Origin: a virus
IMG/VR virus record: IMGVR_UViG_3300044995_000369
Span: 1-64,000 of that record
Length of the DNA stretch: 64,000 bases
Strand: one strand, 5' to 3'
A program made the position numbers and the translations under genes. A model generated the notes under the pieces. It did not search any database. It was not told the origin of the DNA and saw only the letters and a list, made by a program, of their open reading frames with translations. Shown here in pieces: positions 1 to 10,665 of this stretch; position 1 is the stretch's first letter, and each line of letters starts with the position of its first letter.

Positions 1-3000
1 TTCTTTTGGACCTGTAGACTGGTTCATTCTATTATTGAGCACCCAGCCAGGCCCTCTTCCGTAAATAGTATAAGTGCCATCCGGTTCTTGCTGAGAAGTT
101 TCTACTTCGAAGAGAAACTTTTCTTCTTCTGTTAAGATATTACCATAGCCAAGATAAACTAGCATTCTAAGACCAGGTTTTATCAATATACCTGAAAGTT
201 CATCTTCGTTTTTTGCTCTTGTCTCAAAAGGAGACATTGTGTTGGATCTTGCCGCAATTATGTTGTCTAACTTATTCTCTGTGTTTGCAAGTTTTATAAT
301 TGCAACGGTTCCCGGACTTTTAGAGCTTTCAAATATCTTTACACTTAGTACATCAGCATAGGTGTAGAGGTCATCATATAATATAGTTTCCGATTTTCCC
401 TTTTTTATAAAGTACACTTTCGCTACTGGATATAGTCTCAGAGGAGAACATAAGAGTATTTTCACTTCTCTGTTAAATCTGTTCATATTTTCCCAGAGTA
501 TTCCACTCTGACTGTCTAGATATCTGTTTATTTTATCTATGACAAACTGGGTGGATAAACCAGCGGTCGCTGCAAAAACGGTGTTGACATCCTTAGCACT
601 CGTTGTGCTAGAATGAACAAGGTCTTTAGCACTGGTTACATTTTTTAGTAGTAAAGGTTTATTATTCCTACCGTAAGCAACTGATGTATTGTTATCAAAT
701 CCCTCCAGCAGTGGAGCTCTTATTCCTACATAACCATTGAACTTGAGGAAGCATCCCAAATGTGTCAGGGCATCTATAATGTCCTGCCAAGTTACAGTGA
801 TGAATGCTTCATTTGGATCATCTACTTTTTCGTATGCTAGCTTCAAGGCATACAGCTCTATGAAACTTAGTGCATGACTTGCATTATCTGCAAGGTTAAA
901 AAGCATGTAAACCCTAGAAGAAGCATTTGCTATGAATTTTGAAACTACTTCAGATGCACGAATTAGAGCTTCTCCGTTTCTAGAAAGATTTACACTCTCT
1001 TCTTTGTTCAGTCTAGAAGCAAATATATAATTCCATCTGTTTGATAATATGTTGTATCCTTCTATATTTTTTGTTTTTATTATTGCAGCTCCTCCACTGT
1101 ACATAGAACTTCCAAGGAAAGAGAAGTTTTGGAGCTTAATAAATGCGCAGTCATTAAGATTGACTTCAGGACCGGTCCTTGTAGATGACCTTGCAGAAGC
1201 TGTACTTTCTCTTATAACTGCTATGTCAGACTTTCCCCAAAAGAAGAATTTAGAAGAGTCTGTACCTCTTTTAACTCCTTCTATTACTACAGGCCTACCA
1301 AAGGACCTTGAATATATAGTTCCTGGAACTGTGCTACCTGCACTAGCTTCCGGTACAAGAGGGAACAAAAGTAGAGGACTTTCCAGTTTCTTAATGGCTG
1401 AAAAGAAGTTCTCGGCACCGTATTTACTTTCAGGGTTGAAATCTAGGGTGCTATTTAAGACTTTAAGAAACTCTCTTATGTTGTAATAATAAGCAAATGT
1501 AATGTCATTTTTGTCTGGAAACTCATTGGCAAACGTACTTATTTTACCCACTAGTTTTTCAAATCCTCTCCAAAAACTGTTTCCAGTAAGGCTATATACA
1601 AACTTTTCAGAAACTCTATACTTTTCTAAGTCAAAAAAAGATCCTGCATAAGAGATAAATGCCTCTTCTACCTGTTGAATATTTGCTATTGAGCTTCTGT
1701 TTTTGGGAAGTTTTCTTTCTAGTGTTCCCGTACCAGAAGAGATACTTGGTATAAGTTCTACTGAAAGGTATCTGTACAATCTGCCAAGTTCTGCAGTTAC
1801 CTCCAACTCAAAGCTTTCCTTTTGCATGTAATCAGAGGATATGACTATAGCTGGTTTTCCCGCAACTTTGGATTCTTTTATTTCTCCGATAAATATCCCT
1901 TGGATATTATCTAGAAAGTTTTTGAATCCTTCAAAGTATCCAGTATTTATATCCGAAGGATCGTTGGGTGCCAAAATATCAAAAGCTGCTTTGTCTGAGG
2001 ATATACCTTGTGCTTTAGCCTTTTGTACTGCCAAATACTCCGGCAAAGACTCTAATTCGTCTCTACAAAAAGACTCTTGAATTAAAGCAGTAGTGGAAAT
2101 AGCTTTTGCATTTTCATTTACTTTGTCTACCGAAGGAATAATGTGCCCTCCTGGGGACAAAACGTCTGTAGCGAATGTAGCTTTCCTTTTCATTATAAGT
2201 GGAACTGTTAAGTAAGAAAGCGTGTCCTGAAGTATAAATTCTGACTTCTGAATTGAGGAACTTATATCTGGAGGATAAACGTAGATATTGGACCTGAAGA
2301 TTCCAGAAGGAAGTAGCTTGTTTGAACGAGCATACTTGGATACAGGTAGCAAGTCCATTTCGGATATTGCAGAAGCCACTTCAAGTAAAGCTTTCATTCC
2401 AGTAAATAGTGGGGAAGTTGAAAGATTACTAAATGGTATTTTGGCCTTCAAGGAAGATAGAAACGTAGCAGTTATTTCAATATTGTCGACTTTTGGTGCA
2501 TTGTAGAACATCAAGAAAAAGCCAACTACAATGATAGCAACCACAACGATAATAGCTGCTATGAGTGCCATTTTAATACTAAGAACTACTGTGATTGCAA
2601 AGAATAGCATGTTTACATATGCACCTAAAGTAAAAGGAGCAGCATCTCCTATGATGAGAGCATAAAGAGTTTTGTTAAGCTTTTCCCAAAATGTCTTAGA
2701 ATATCCATACGAGTAGCTTCTAAGCATTTCTATGCTTATATCGCTTCTCGCCAATCCGTAAATGTTCCCACCGTCTGTTTTAGTGTTGTAATCTATTACA
2801 TAAAAAACAGAAGGTACGTATTCAGGTCTTTCTATACCATAGAACAGGTAAAAATACGAATGCACTGATGCAATAAGTCTAAGCATTTCGTCATTTGAAA
2901 AATCTATGTAGGACAATGTCGAGTACTTTAAATTTCTGTTTCCTTCTTTAACTTTGTTTGCAAAAAGAGATATTGATTCCAGTAGCCCTAAAAACCTTTT

Positions 3001-6000
3001 CGTGACCCCATTTCCATGCACTTCCCTTGTTAGAGAATTGAATATATCTATTTCTGCTTTATCCCAAACTGACTTTCTACTTTTGCTTTTGTAGGAAAAG
3101 GTATATGTATCATTTCCTATTAACTCCCCTGCAAATCTCCTTGAGTCGTCTAGTCTGAATATATCTACCAGGGCATTCTCTTTAGAGTACAGCATTGGTT
3201 TAAGCATCATTAGCTGCCTAAACGTAGAAACGAATTGGCTGTACTCTGAGAATATTACATCTCTTCCAGACAAGTTATTATTTGAATACAGGACAATTTC
3301 ATCACAAGCTCTTTGTATGTTCTCTAAGGTTTCTGGATTGATTGCTTCTTTTCTAGGTACTTTTTTGTTGGAATCAGTAAAATTAAAGTACCTGTTGATT
3401 TCAGAAATGTACTCTTCTTTTGCTTGTTCTACACTTATACCTAGCTGGAGAGCTCTATCTACAGATAACTGAGTAAGTATAGCTTCTCTCAGTACTGAGA
3501 CCGAGTCTGCTTTTTTTAAATCAGATTCAGTTGTTCCATCAATCAGTATTGTGTAAGAGTCTATTATCCAGCTTATTTGTTCTTTCAGACTTTCTTTTAC
3601 TTTATCAAGTATAAAGCTGATATTGCTCAAGGAGGTTTTTTGCTCTACAAGACTGGAGACTTTTTGGGAAGGAAAGTTGGAAGATCCAGGGATAACGTAA
3701 GACTTACCAATGTCTTCTCCTTCATTTCCAATGCTCAAAACAGAATTGACACTATAAACTACCGGAGCTGGTTTAAACAACTTCCTTTTTTCCGGGGGAG
3801 ACTCTTCCATCATTTTCCTAGTAATTTCTGACAAGGAAGCTTGAGCCCTTTTGACATCTTCTAAAATTTGGGAAGAATACAACTGGCTATCAGAACCCTT
3901 AACAGAAGACTTTTGTGATATGTCCCTTCTAGCTGCTTTGTAAGTTTCGTATGCGTTTACTATTTTAAAGGCAATCTGTCTTCCATTCGCGAGTGGAAAG
4001 CTTACTGATAACAGCAGCAGGTCACTTAAGACACTTTCATCATCTTTGAATAATAGATTGACAAACTCTTTGATTTTGGAGTGATTCTTTGTTTTTTTAA
4101 TTTTAAATTTTGAGACGCTAATCCCAATATTTTCCATTGACTTTAAGATTCCCACACTAGATTTATCTCTAGATGTAGCTAAAGAAAATGGCGCGAGTCT
4201 CATGGAAATGGAAGATGCATATTCGGAAGATAACAGGTAAGTAGCAAAGTGGTTTACTTTTAGCCTTCCCCAGATTGCTCTAATTCCATTGTAGTAAAAT
4301 GGGACATCTGCAAGTATATATTTTGGGGCTAATGCGATACTGTAAATGTCAGTATCGTACATAGCCACTTGACCATCTACTATTAAAGAAAGCAAGTCTT
4401 CTCCACAAGTGTCTATGTCTGTTTTAAGAACACTAGGGGATTGTGCGCCTTCTCTATCCGAGAAAGCAGCTACATAAGAACCAAAGAACGATTTATCTCC
4501 TTGAGATTCTGGATAGAAGTCCTTATACATTCTTTTCCATTTATCATCCATGAATGTAGAACTGACTTCACCAGATTTGCCAAATGCATTAGCATTTATA
4601 ACTAATATGCTTATCCTTTCTACTAGCTTTGAATCAGCATTTTCCGAGTTGCTCGTCCTAAAATACTCTTCACTCCTTAAGTCTTTGAAAGCTTCGCTAA
4701 TAGGATAAGTAGATAATATATATCCCATAGCTGTAGGTGCTTTTGCACTTTCAGAGTCTACAGGAGTATTTGTATATGCAAGTATGCCCAAGCCAGAAAC
4801 ATCTCCCGCGTTTTGGACAACACTTTCTGCTTCTCTTGCAATAAGCTCTATGAATGCTTGTCCCTGACCCTTAGATTCTGCAAACGCAAAGTCTTGTATA
4901 AATTCAAGTGCATACAGAGCAAAATCCTGGCTAAGAGGTATAACTACATTTATGTTGTTTTTAATGTTTTCAGTGAACTTTTCTGAGCTAGTTTCAATTA
5001 GCTTATCTCCCTTGAAGCCAAGATAAAACGAATTCAAGATACTGGCTTGCAGCACTATATTTCCGGCCTTATTGGAAAGTGCCCCTAGCGCTTTGCTACT
5101 AATAACTGTCTTTCCTATTTTGAAGCCTTCTTTTTTCAAGGAGCCGAGAAAAGCACCAGTCTCTACAATACCTCCTACTAACTGCACCTTATTCAAAATT
5201 TCTTGCAAAGGACCAGGTTCTCCAAACGTGCCTATTGGCAGGTTTGTTACTTGTCCGATCCCTCCATAAATGACAGAGGAAGCGAAGATGTTTGGACTCA
5301 AATCCAGCTCTGAAAGACCATTGCGTGATCTGACCTTATTATTCTCCGCCAGAGTTTTTACGTCTGTATCCGATAAGCTGGAAAAAGAGGAAGTAACATC
5401 TTCATAGTCTTTCGGTCTCACCAAGTTAATTGGTTCAAGGCCTCTAAGAATCTTTTGTTTTGCTTTATACATAGCATGAACAGCAACCATTGTGGAAAAG
5501 ACTGCACTAGTTGCCATTTTAGAGATTCTTATTAAAGCTTCTGCTCTTCTCAGATCGAATGTGTTTTCTCTACCCTTTTCAGAGATTACGTCTTTAAGAG
5601 CCTTGTCCTCAATACCTATGAATCTTTGAGCGAATAAGGAATCTGCAGCATTTAGCCAAGAAGCAATATCTCCAATTGTTTCGTTGCTAACTGCCCTATT
5701 CAGTTTTCTAAGATTCCTATTTGTTGTGTACCCGGCCTCATAAGGAAGCAGAAACACGTCAACTTTCCAAGATGTTGTATCTGTTGCCGAGGAAAGTTTT
5801 GTTGTTTTAGCAACAAACTTACTCAGGCCAAGTGCCATTAGAAGAGGCTCTTTAATCTGAACATGTGGTTCAGTTAGCCCAACTAATACAGAAGCAGCAT
5901 CTGCTTGTGCCGAGTTTATACTTGCTCTTCTAACTAGCCTGAAAGCATTTTCTATGACCTGGGATCCAGCAACAGACCTTATAGAAGTCGTAGAACCATT

Positions 6001-9000
6001 AGTAAAAACAGTTGCGTCTCTTACTAGTGCTCTGCCTGACCTCATCATGTTGTAAATAGTAGTTATGTCACTCGGTTCGCGTATCATATTGTAGATCGCG
6101 TCCATGCCTTCTTCTTCATTTACGAGGTCTGACAATTTACTTGTTTCTGATATATAAAGTTCTGATATATTAGTCCTGAACTGAATGTAAGCCGTAGTAG
6201 CAGTTGATCCAATTACTTGGTAGGTTGCTTTCTTCTTCCCAGGAGCCTTAATGGGGGAACTAATACCATATTCCTCGACTACCCCAATTGAAGGTATTGG
6301 TTTTTTAAGAGTCAGTTTCTTTCTTTTGACAAAATCTAAACTATCTCCACTCGCAAGCCTTATGGCTTGAGTGATGTTAAGGAGAGCACTTAACCTTCCA
6401 TTAAGATTCAAAATCTCTGTAGCTAGAGAATTGTCTCCTCTCGAAAGATCTATTTCTCCTGCTTTGTAGGTATATAGCTTCCTAAGTTTAGAAGGATCTA
6501 ATAAGATGTTTATAGTATTTTCATAAATTCTAAAAATGTCTTCTAGGATTGAGCGCGTGTCTAAAAAGATCTCTCCAAGACCCCTTATTTGAGCATATCT
6601 TACCATCCTTCTGATATTTTCCGCAGAAATGAATGGCTCATTTTTGCTGTTTCTTGCATCAGCTATTCTACTGTCGACATCAGAAATTATTCTGAGCAAT
6701 GATCTTATATTAGCTTCTATTAGCTTATTTGTGCTTTCCGAAGCAGGATCTTTTTTTGAAAGTGATTTGAATTTCTTCTCTATCTTTGATATTTTGTTTT
6801 GTATAATATCATTCTTGATATTCTTAAGCAGGTTAGTAACTTCTACGTCCTTAAGGCCAGACTTTTCCCTTTCTGGATTTGTAATTCTTACGCCCTTCTG
6901 TAGTAATTCTTGACCAGCCTTTGAAACTACATGAGCGGAATAAACATAGTCTAGATATCTTAGTAAGAGAGCTTGTATTCCAGCTAAAACAAATATAGGG
7001 TTTTTAAAGCCAGCTTGTACTGAGTTTTTATCTGAAGGATTTATAGTTTTATCAATTTCAGACATCGAGACTAAAGCAAGCTGGAAAACTTCCGCATTTA
7101 ATCCCTCCTTTGTGGAAGTTCTTCTGACAGCTTCTTCATTTCTCTGGAGTTCTCTGGTATATGCTTCTATTCTGGTTTCTTCTTTAGGAGGTTCTGCCCT
7201 AAAGATTTCCATTTCCATAGTAGTAACATCTGTAAGTAAAAAATCTGGTCTGACATAAGGAACTCTATCAGGCCTAATCCTGAATGTCATATCAAACTTG
7301 CCAGGTTCTACTCTTCCAAGTTGATACATTAGAGCGAATACATATGGTTCTGATTCATCTATAAACTTAGTCCCAATTTTTGATTTAGTAACTCCTAGCA
7401 CTTGAGTTATATTTGTGAGTACATTTGGAGTACTTTTATCCAGAAGTGGATCTTTGGTGTTTTTGGAGACTATTGACTGAATAATGTTTCTAATGGATGC
7501 TTTAATGTCTTCCAGTGATTTGTTAACTACGTTATTTATTTTTACTTTGGTGTCTCCTTTAGGTATGGCTCTTACATAATCAGCAATCAAAGTTACCAAA
7601 GTATCCTGGAATTTGACGGTTCTTAAGGGCAAAATTGTCTTTTCTTTGTCCTGGACTTCAAGTATAAACAACAAAGAGCCAGACTGACTTCTGAGTATAT
7701 TGGTTATGCCTACATTTACCTTTTGTATTGAAGTTCCTGTATTAATGCTAATATCGAACTTCAATGGTTTTTTGAACACGGAGCCTATAATATGGTCGAC
7801 TCTTTCCTGATTCCAAACCTCATACCTTTGGTTTATCAACTCTTTCTGAATCGTCCTGCCAGCCGAATTTATATTTCCCCTTTCTGTCTTGACAGAAGTG
7901 ATAGTTTTGTACAGAGAGCTGTTAAACTTCAGAGACCCTAAGGTTCCAGTTATTTGATCCACATTTTTCGTCAAAACATTTCCTTTTCCATCTGACAAAT
8001 TGGAACTAATGGAATGACTAAATGTAGAGTTTAATTCTGCAAAATAGTTCTTTTTATCTTTTAGGTTATCTAACAGAACTTTGGATATAGGGGAATTTGG
8101 TAATATCCCATCAGGTCCAAAGAGAAAGACAGCAAGACTTTGTCCTACTTCTTTTAGATTTCCCACTAGGGAATAAGTATCGCTAAGAATGCTAATTCCC
8201 AACTTATTAGAACTGATGGGTTTTATATGTACTGAGGGAAGCCCTATACCTATTCCATACTCGAACTCCATGAGATTGGACAAGCCAGCTTCCCCAAAGG
8301 AAGAGTTTGTAACAGAACACAACTCAAATGGCTTTATGATTGGGAAATTACCAGTTCCAATAAGAGCTTCTTTCCTATAGTTTGAAAAATTGTAATCATA
8401 GGCAGAAAATAGAAGATTGTCAGGAGTGACTGCGAATAGACCCGAAATGGGATCTGTATACGAAGAGATGTAACTTGGGTCTAATACAGATTCTTTTTCT
8501 ACTTTGAGAGCTGACTTTAAGCTTTGGCTATTTGGAGTTAAATCATCCTTGTAAACAAAACCATTTCTAATCCTTTTAGAGCCAGAAATTGGGACTGGTA
8601 TTTTAGAAGGAATATCTCTATACAAAGAGAAGTATCTATATACTTCTCTCATTGTCTTTTCATCTGAAAACTTAAGGTCAGAAAGACCTAAAAGAGTCTT
8701 TGCTAGTTTCCAATTGTTGGCAGTACCAAAAGCGGGTTTGTAAGACAGAAACCTACCTACTTTATTTTTCGCATTTTTTACATTCGCGTATTTGTGAACA
8801 TAAGTTCCTCGGGCTTGTTTTATTGCTTCCTCAATTGTAATTTCCGCAGGAACCTCTACAAGCTTGTTTTCTTTTAGAATATATCCAACCAGTACAGAAC
8901 CTTTCTCTACTTCCCCGGGATTGTCTTTGTTTTTGTAGTCCCCTTCAGTGTCTCCCGGGAACAGTGTAGGCATGGCGGAAGATTTAATATACTCGATCTT

Positions 9001-10635
9001 TGATAAAGTAGATTCTTCATTGGCTTCTAGCTTAGAAGCTTGCTCTGTATAAATGTCCATTAAATGACCAGAACCAATTTGTTCTGCTATGTGTCTTATA
9101 GCACTTTCTGAATCTACCTTATCTATAACAGAAGCCCTTTTTTCGTGGACTTGGAAAGCATCATCTATTGTGGAAAAGTAAGTAGGGTAATCTCCAAAGT
9201 TTTCGCTTACATCTGTTATCTGGCATTCTACTGTTATTGTATATGAACCACTGTTGTTTTCTAGGTTGTTTACCTGAACCCTTCTAACTGCTATGTAGAT
9301 AGGTACAGATAAATACATGTAATCCAATAGTCTTGAAAGCTCCCTGACAGAGCCTTCATCTTTAACTGTATATGTGCCGTCTGGGTTAACCAGATTTGTT
9401 ATGTCTTTAGGAAGCTTTCCAAATATCCTACTGTAAAAATCCCTATTGGAAAATATCGGCCTTGCAAATCTTGCGATGTGTATATTCCTAACAGGGACTA
9501 TAGGATCCATCCTAAACTGTGTCAGCAGGGGAGCAATAAAAGTTTCTATACCTCTAGTACTGCATGTAAATATCAAGGTTAGACCTTCATCTGGAGGTCT
9601 GTTACCCATAACCATGGACAAAAAACCCTGTCCGAGGATGGGTTTTACATCTCCATCTTTCCTTATTTCTACTATTTCTACTGGGTGAGAAGCAGCTCCT
9701 AAACCATTTATTTCTTCTTCAAATGTAGGAATACCTGACCACAATGCACCTATTTGCATTGCAGATTTTGGATATATACCAGAAACTATGCCACTTATAA
9801 TGTCCCCACTTTTTTGCCTTGGAAAGTATTGCTTTGCAAGATAAGAAAGATGTTCTCCCAAACTGGAGTTTGAGTATGTTCTATTAAAAGATTCTTTCTG
9901 CCTTTTCTTTTCTTCTATTACTTCCTTTTTCCTTTCCTCTGGAGACTTAGTAGATTTGGCTCTATTAAGTCTTGCTTCGTTGATTTGTTTTACCCTTTCT
10001 TCTAGTAGTTTTCTATTTCCTTCAAAGGTCTTGTTTAGCTGACCTATTGCTCTTGACTTGAACTCATAATAACTATACTTATCTTGCCAAAACCCTTGTT
10101 TCTTATAAGCTGCTATGATTTCTGCAGATTTCAATACTTCTGCTAGGGTTCTATCTATTTCTCCCTTGGATAGATAAACTTCGTCTAGTCTGAAGCTCTC
10201 GGTGTTGTTGTATATTACTATTCCCCTCTCTACCAATATTTCCTGTAAAGGTTTATCACCTATATAAGCTATAACATCGACGTCTCTTTCGTTGTATGCT
10301 CTTATTGCTTTGTCATCATAGTAATAACTATCTGGCATTGTCTGGAGGGATATTTTGTCTCCAGGCTTTAGAATAGTTTTTAGAGCTTCTTTAGACTCCT
10401 TGGCAAACTCTTCCAAACCAGGAGTCTTATCTACACTTTGCCCTTCTCTTAAGAAGTTCAAGTAATCCAAAACCGATACTAACTTCAAAGGTTTGTTGAA
10501 TCCTTTGACAAATATAGTTCTGGGAGAACTATACTCTTCTACTATGAATACATTGTCAGATGCTATTTTCTTCTCTATAAGAGACTTTGTCGCATCTATC
10601 TCTATAAGAGATTCTGGTGTGTTTTTTTTGGCCAT
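1..10635 (-). CDS. Giant virion protein, >3545 aa, candidate tail/baseplate hub (3' end beyond window)
   Basis: The frame opens with ATG at 10635 (MAKKNTPESLIEIDATKSL) and appears to stay open to base 1; I translated most of it by hand and met no stop, giving at least 3545 residues. The N-terminal 400 residues are mixed alpha/beta with a Lys/Glu-rich helical stretch around 195-250. The middle is long and partly helical. A pair of adjacent strongly hydrophobic segments lies near residues 2669-2708 (positions about 2510-2630), enough for two membrane passes. The last visible 80 residues (MSPFETRAK, then KPGLRMLVYLGYGN) resemble the loading-hub pattern of baseplate hub proteins of the gpD/gp27 type, where a residue run ending in GYG precedes a small beta domain. 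It follows the 2676-aa gene by 30 bp with no clear Shine-Dalgarno. A virion role is inferred from the operon; the exact function is not recognised. Confidence 0.6.
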   Translation of the reverse strand, partial: MAKKNTPESLIEIDATKSLIEKKIASDNVFIVEEYSSPRTIFVKGFNKPLKLVSVLDYLNFLREGQSVDKTPGLEEFAKESKEALKTILKPGDKISLQTMPDSYYYDDKAIRAYNERDVDVIAYIGDKPLQEILVERGIVIYNNTESFRLDEVYLSKGEIDRTLAEVLKSAEIIAAYKKQGFWQDKYSYYEFKSRAIGQLNKTFEGNRKLLEERVKQINEARLNRAKSTKSPEERKKEVIEEKKRQKESFNRTYSNSSLGEHLSYLAKQYFPRQKSGDIISGIVSGIYPKSAMQIGALWSGIPTFEEEINGLGAASHPVEIVEIRKDGDVKPILGQGFLSMVMGNRPPDEGLTLIFTCSTRGIETFIAPLLTQFRMDPIVPVRNIHIARFARPIFSNRDFYSRIFGKLPKDITNLVNPDGTYTVKDEGSVRELSRLLDYMYLSVPIYIAVRRVQVNNLENNSGSYTITVECQITDVSENFGDYPTYFSTIDDAFQVHEKRASVIDKVDSESAIRHIAEQIGSGHLMDIYTEQASKLEANEESTLSKIEYIKSSAMPTLFPGDTEGDYKNKDNPGEVEKGSVLVGYILKENKLVEVPAEITIEEAIKQARGTYVHKYANVKNAKNKVGRFLSYKPAFGTANNWKLAKTLLGLSDLKFSDEKTMREVYRYFSLYRDIPSKIPVPISGSKRIRNGFVYKDDLTPNSQSLKSALKVEKESVLDPSYISSYTDPISGLFAVTPDNLLFSAYDYNFSNYRKEALIGTGNFPIIKPFELCSVTNSSFGEAGLSNLMEFEYGIGIGLPSVHIKPISSNKLGISILSDTYSLVGNLKEVGQSLAVFLFGPDGILPNSPISKVLLDNLKDKKNYFAELNSTFSHSISSNLSDGKGNVLTKNVDQITGTLGSLKFNSSLYKTITSVKTERGNINSAGRTIQKELINQRYEVWNQERVDHIIGSVFKKPLKFDISINTGTSIQKVNVGITNILRSQSGSLLFILEVQDKEKTILPLRTVKFQDTLVTLIADYVRAIPKGDTKVKINNVVNKSLEDIKASIRNIIQSIVSKNTKDPLLDKSTPNVLTNITQVLGVTKSKIGTKFIDESEPYVFALMYQLGRVEPGKFDMTFRIRPDRVPYVRPDFLLTDVTTMEMEIFRAEPPKEETRIEAYTRELQRNEEAVRRTSTKEGLNAEVFQLALVSMSEIDKTINPSDKNSVQAGFKNPIFVLAGIQALLLRYLDYVYSAHVVSKAGQELLQKGVRITNPEREKSGLKDVEVTNLLKNIKNDIIQNKISKIEKKFKSLSKKDPASESTNKLIEANIRSLLRIISDVDSRIADARNSKNEPFISAENIRRMVRYAQIRGLGEIFLDTRSILEDIFRIYENTINILLDPSKLRKLYTYKAGEIDLSRGDNSLATEILNLNGRLSALLNITQAIRLASGDSLDFVKRKKLTLKKPIPSIGVVEEYGISSPIKAPGKKKATYQVIGSTATTAYIQFRTNISELYISETSKLSDLVNEEEGMDAIYNMIREPSDITTIYNMMRSGRALVRDATVFTNGSTTSIRSVAGSQVIENAFRLVRRASINSAQADAASVLVGLTEPHVQIKEPLLMALGLSKFVAKTTKLSSATDTTSWKVDVFLLPYEAGYTTNRNLRKLNRAVSNETIGDIASWLNAADSLFAQRFIGIEDKALKDVISEKGRENTFDLRRAEALIRISKMATSAVFSTMVAVHAMYKAKQKILRGLEPINLVRPKDYEDVTSSFSSLSDTDVKTLAENNKVRSRNGLSELDLSPNIFASSVIYGGIGQVTNLPIGTFGEPGPLQEILNKVQLVGGIVETGAFLGSLKKEGFKIGKTVISSKALGALSNKAGNIVLQASILNSFYLGFKGDKLIETSSEKFTENIKNNINVVIPLSQDFALYALEFIQDFAFAESKGQGQAFIELIAREAESVVQNAGDVSGLGILAYTNTPVDSESAKAPTAMGYILSTYPISEAFKDLRSEEYFRTSNSENADSKLVERISILVINANAFGKSGEVSSTFMDDKWKRMYKDFYPESQGDKSFFGSYVAAFSDREGAQSPSVLKTDIDTCGEDLLSLIVDGQVAMYDTDIYSIALAPKYILADVPFYYNGIRAIWGRLKVNHFATYLLSSEYASSISMRLAPFSLATSRDKSSVGILKSMENIGISVSKFKIKKTKNHSKIKEFVNLLFKDDESVLSDLLLLSVSFPLANGRQIAFKIVNAYETYKAARRDISQKSSVKGSDSQLYSSQILEDVKRAQASLSEITRKMMEESPPEKRKLFKPAPVVYSVNSVLSIGNEGEDIGKSYVIPGSSNFPSQKVSSLVEQKTSLSNISFILDKVKESLKEQISWIIDSYTILIDGTTESDLKKADSVSVLREAILTQLSVDRALQLGISVEQAKEEYISEINRYFNFTDSNKKVPRKEAINPETLENIQRACDEIVLYSNNNLSGRDVIFSEYSQFVSTFRQLMMLKPMLYSKENALVDIFRLDDSRRFAGELIGNDTYTFSYKSKSRKSVWDKAEIDIFNSLTREVHGNGVTKRFLGLLESISLFANKVKEGNRNLKYSTLSYIDFSNDEMLRLIASVHSYFYLFYGIERPEYVPSVFYVIDYNTKTDGGNIYGLARSDISIEMLRSYSYGYSKTFWEKLNKTLYALIIGDAAPFTLGAYVNMLFFAITVVLSIKMALIAAIIVVVAIIVVGFFLMFYNAPKVDNIEITATFLSSLKAKIPFSNLSTSPLFTGMKALLEVASAISEMDLLPVSKYARSNKLLPSGIFRSNIYVYPPDISSSIQKSEFILQDTLSYLTVPLIMKRKATFATDVLSPGGHIIPSVDKVNENAKAISTTALIQESFCRDELESLPEYLAVQKAKAQGISSDKAAFDILAPNDPSDINTGYFEGFKNFLDNIQGIFIGEIKESKVAGKPAIVISSDYMQKESFELEVTAELGRLYRYLSVELIPSISSGTGTLERKLPKNRSSIANIQQVEEAFISYAGSFFDLEKYRVSEKFVYSLTGNSFWRGFEKLVGKISTFANEFPDKNDITFAYYYNIREFLKVLNSTLDFNPESKYGAENFFSAIKKLESPLLLFPLVPEASAGSTVPGTIYSRSFGRPVVIEGVKRGTDSSKFFFWGKSDIAVIRESTASARSSTRTGPEVNLNDCAFIKLQNFSFLGSSMYSGGAAIIKTKNIEGYNILSNRWNYIFASRLNKEESVNLSRNGEALIRASEVVSKFIANASSRVYMLFNLADNASHALSFIELYALKLAYEKVDDPNEAFITVTWQDIIDALTHLGCFLKFNGYVGIRAPLLEGFDNNTSVAYGRNNKPLLLKNVTSAKDLVHSSTTSAKDVNTVFAATAGLSTQFVIDKINRYLDSQSGILWENMNRFNREVKILLCSPLRLYPVAKVYFIKKGKSETILYDDLYTYADVLSVKIFESSKSPGTVAIIKLANTENKLDNIIAARSNTMSPFETRAKNEDELSGILIKPGLRMLVYLGYGNILTEEEKFLFEVETSQQEPDGTYTIYGRGPGWVLNNRMNQSTGPKE

Positions 10636-10665
10636 AATAGGTAGCTTATTAGAATGCTAACACTT

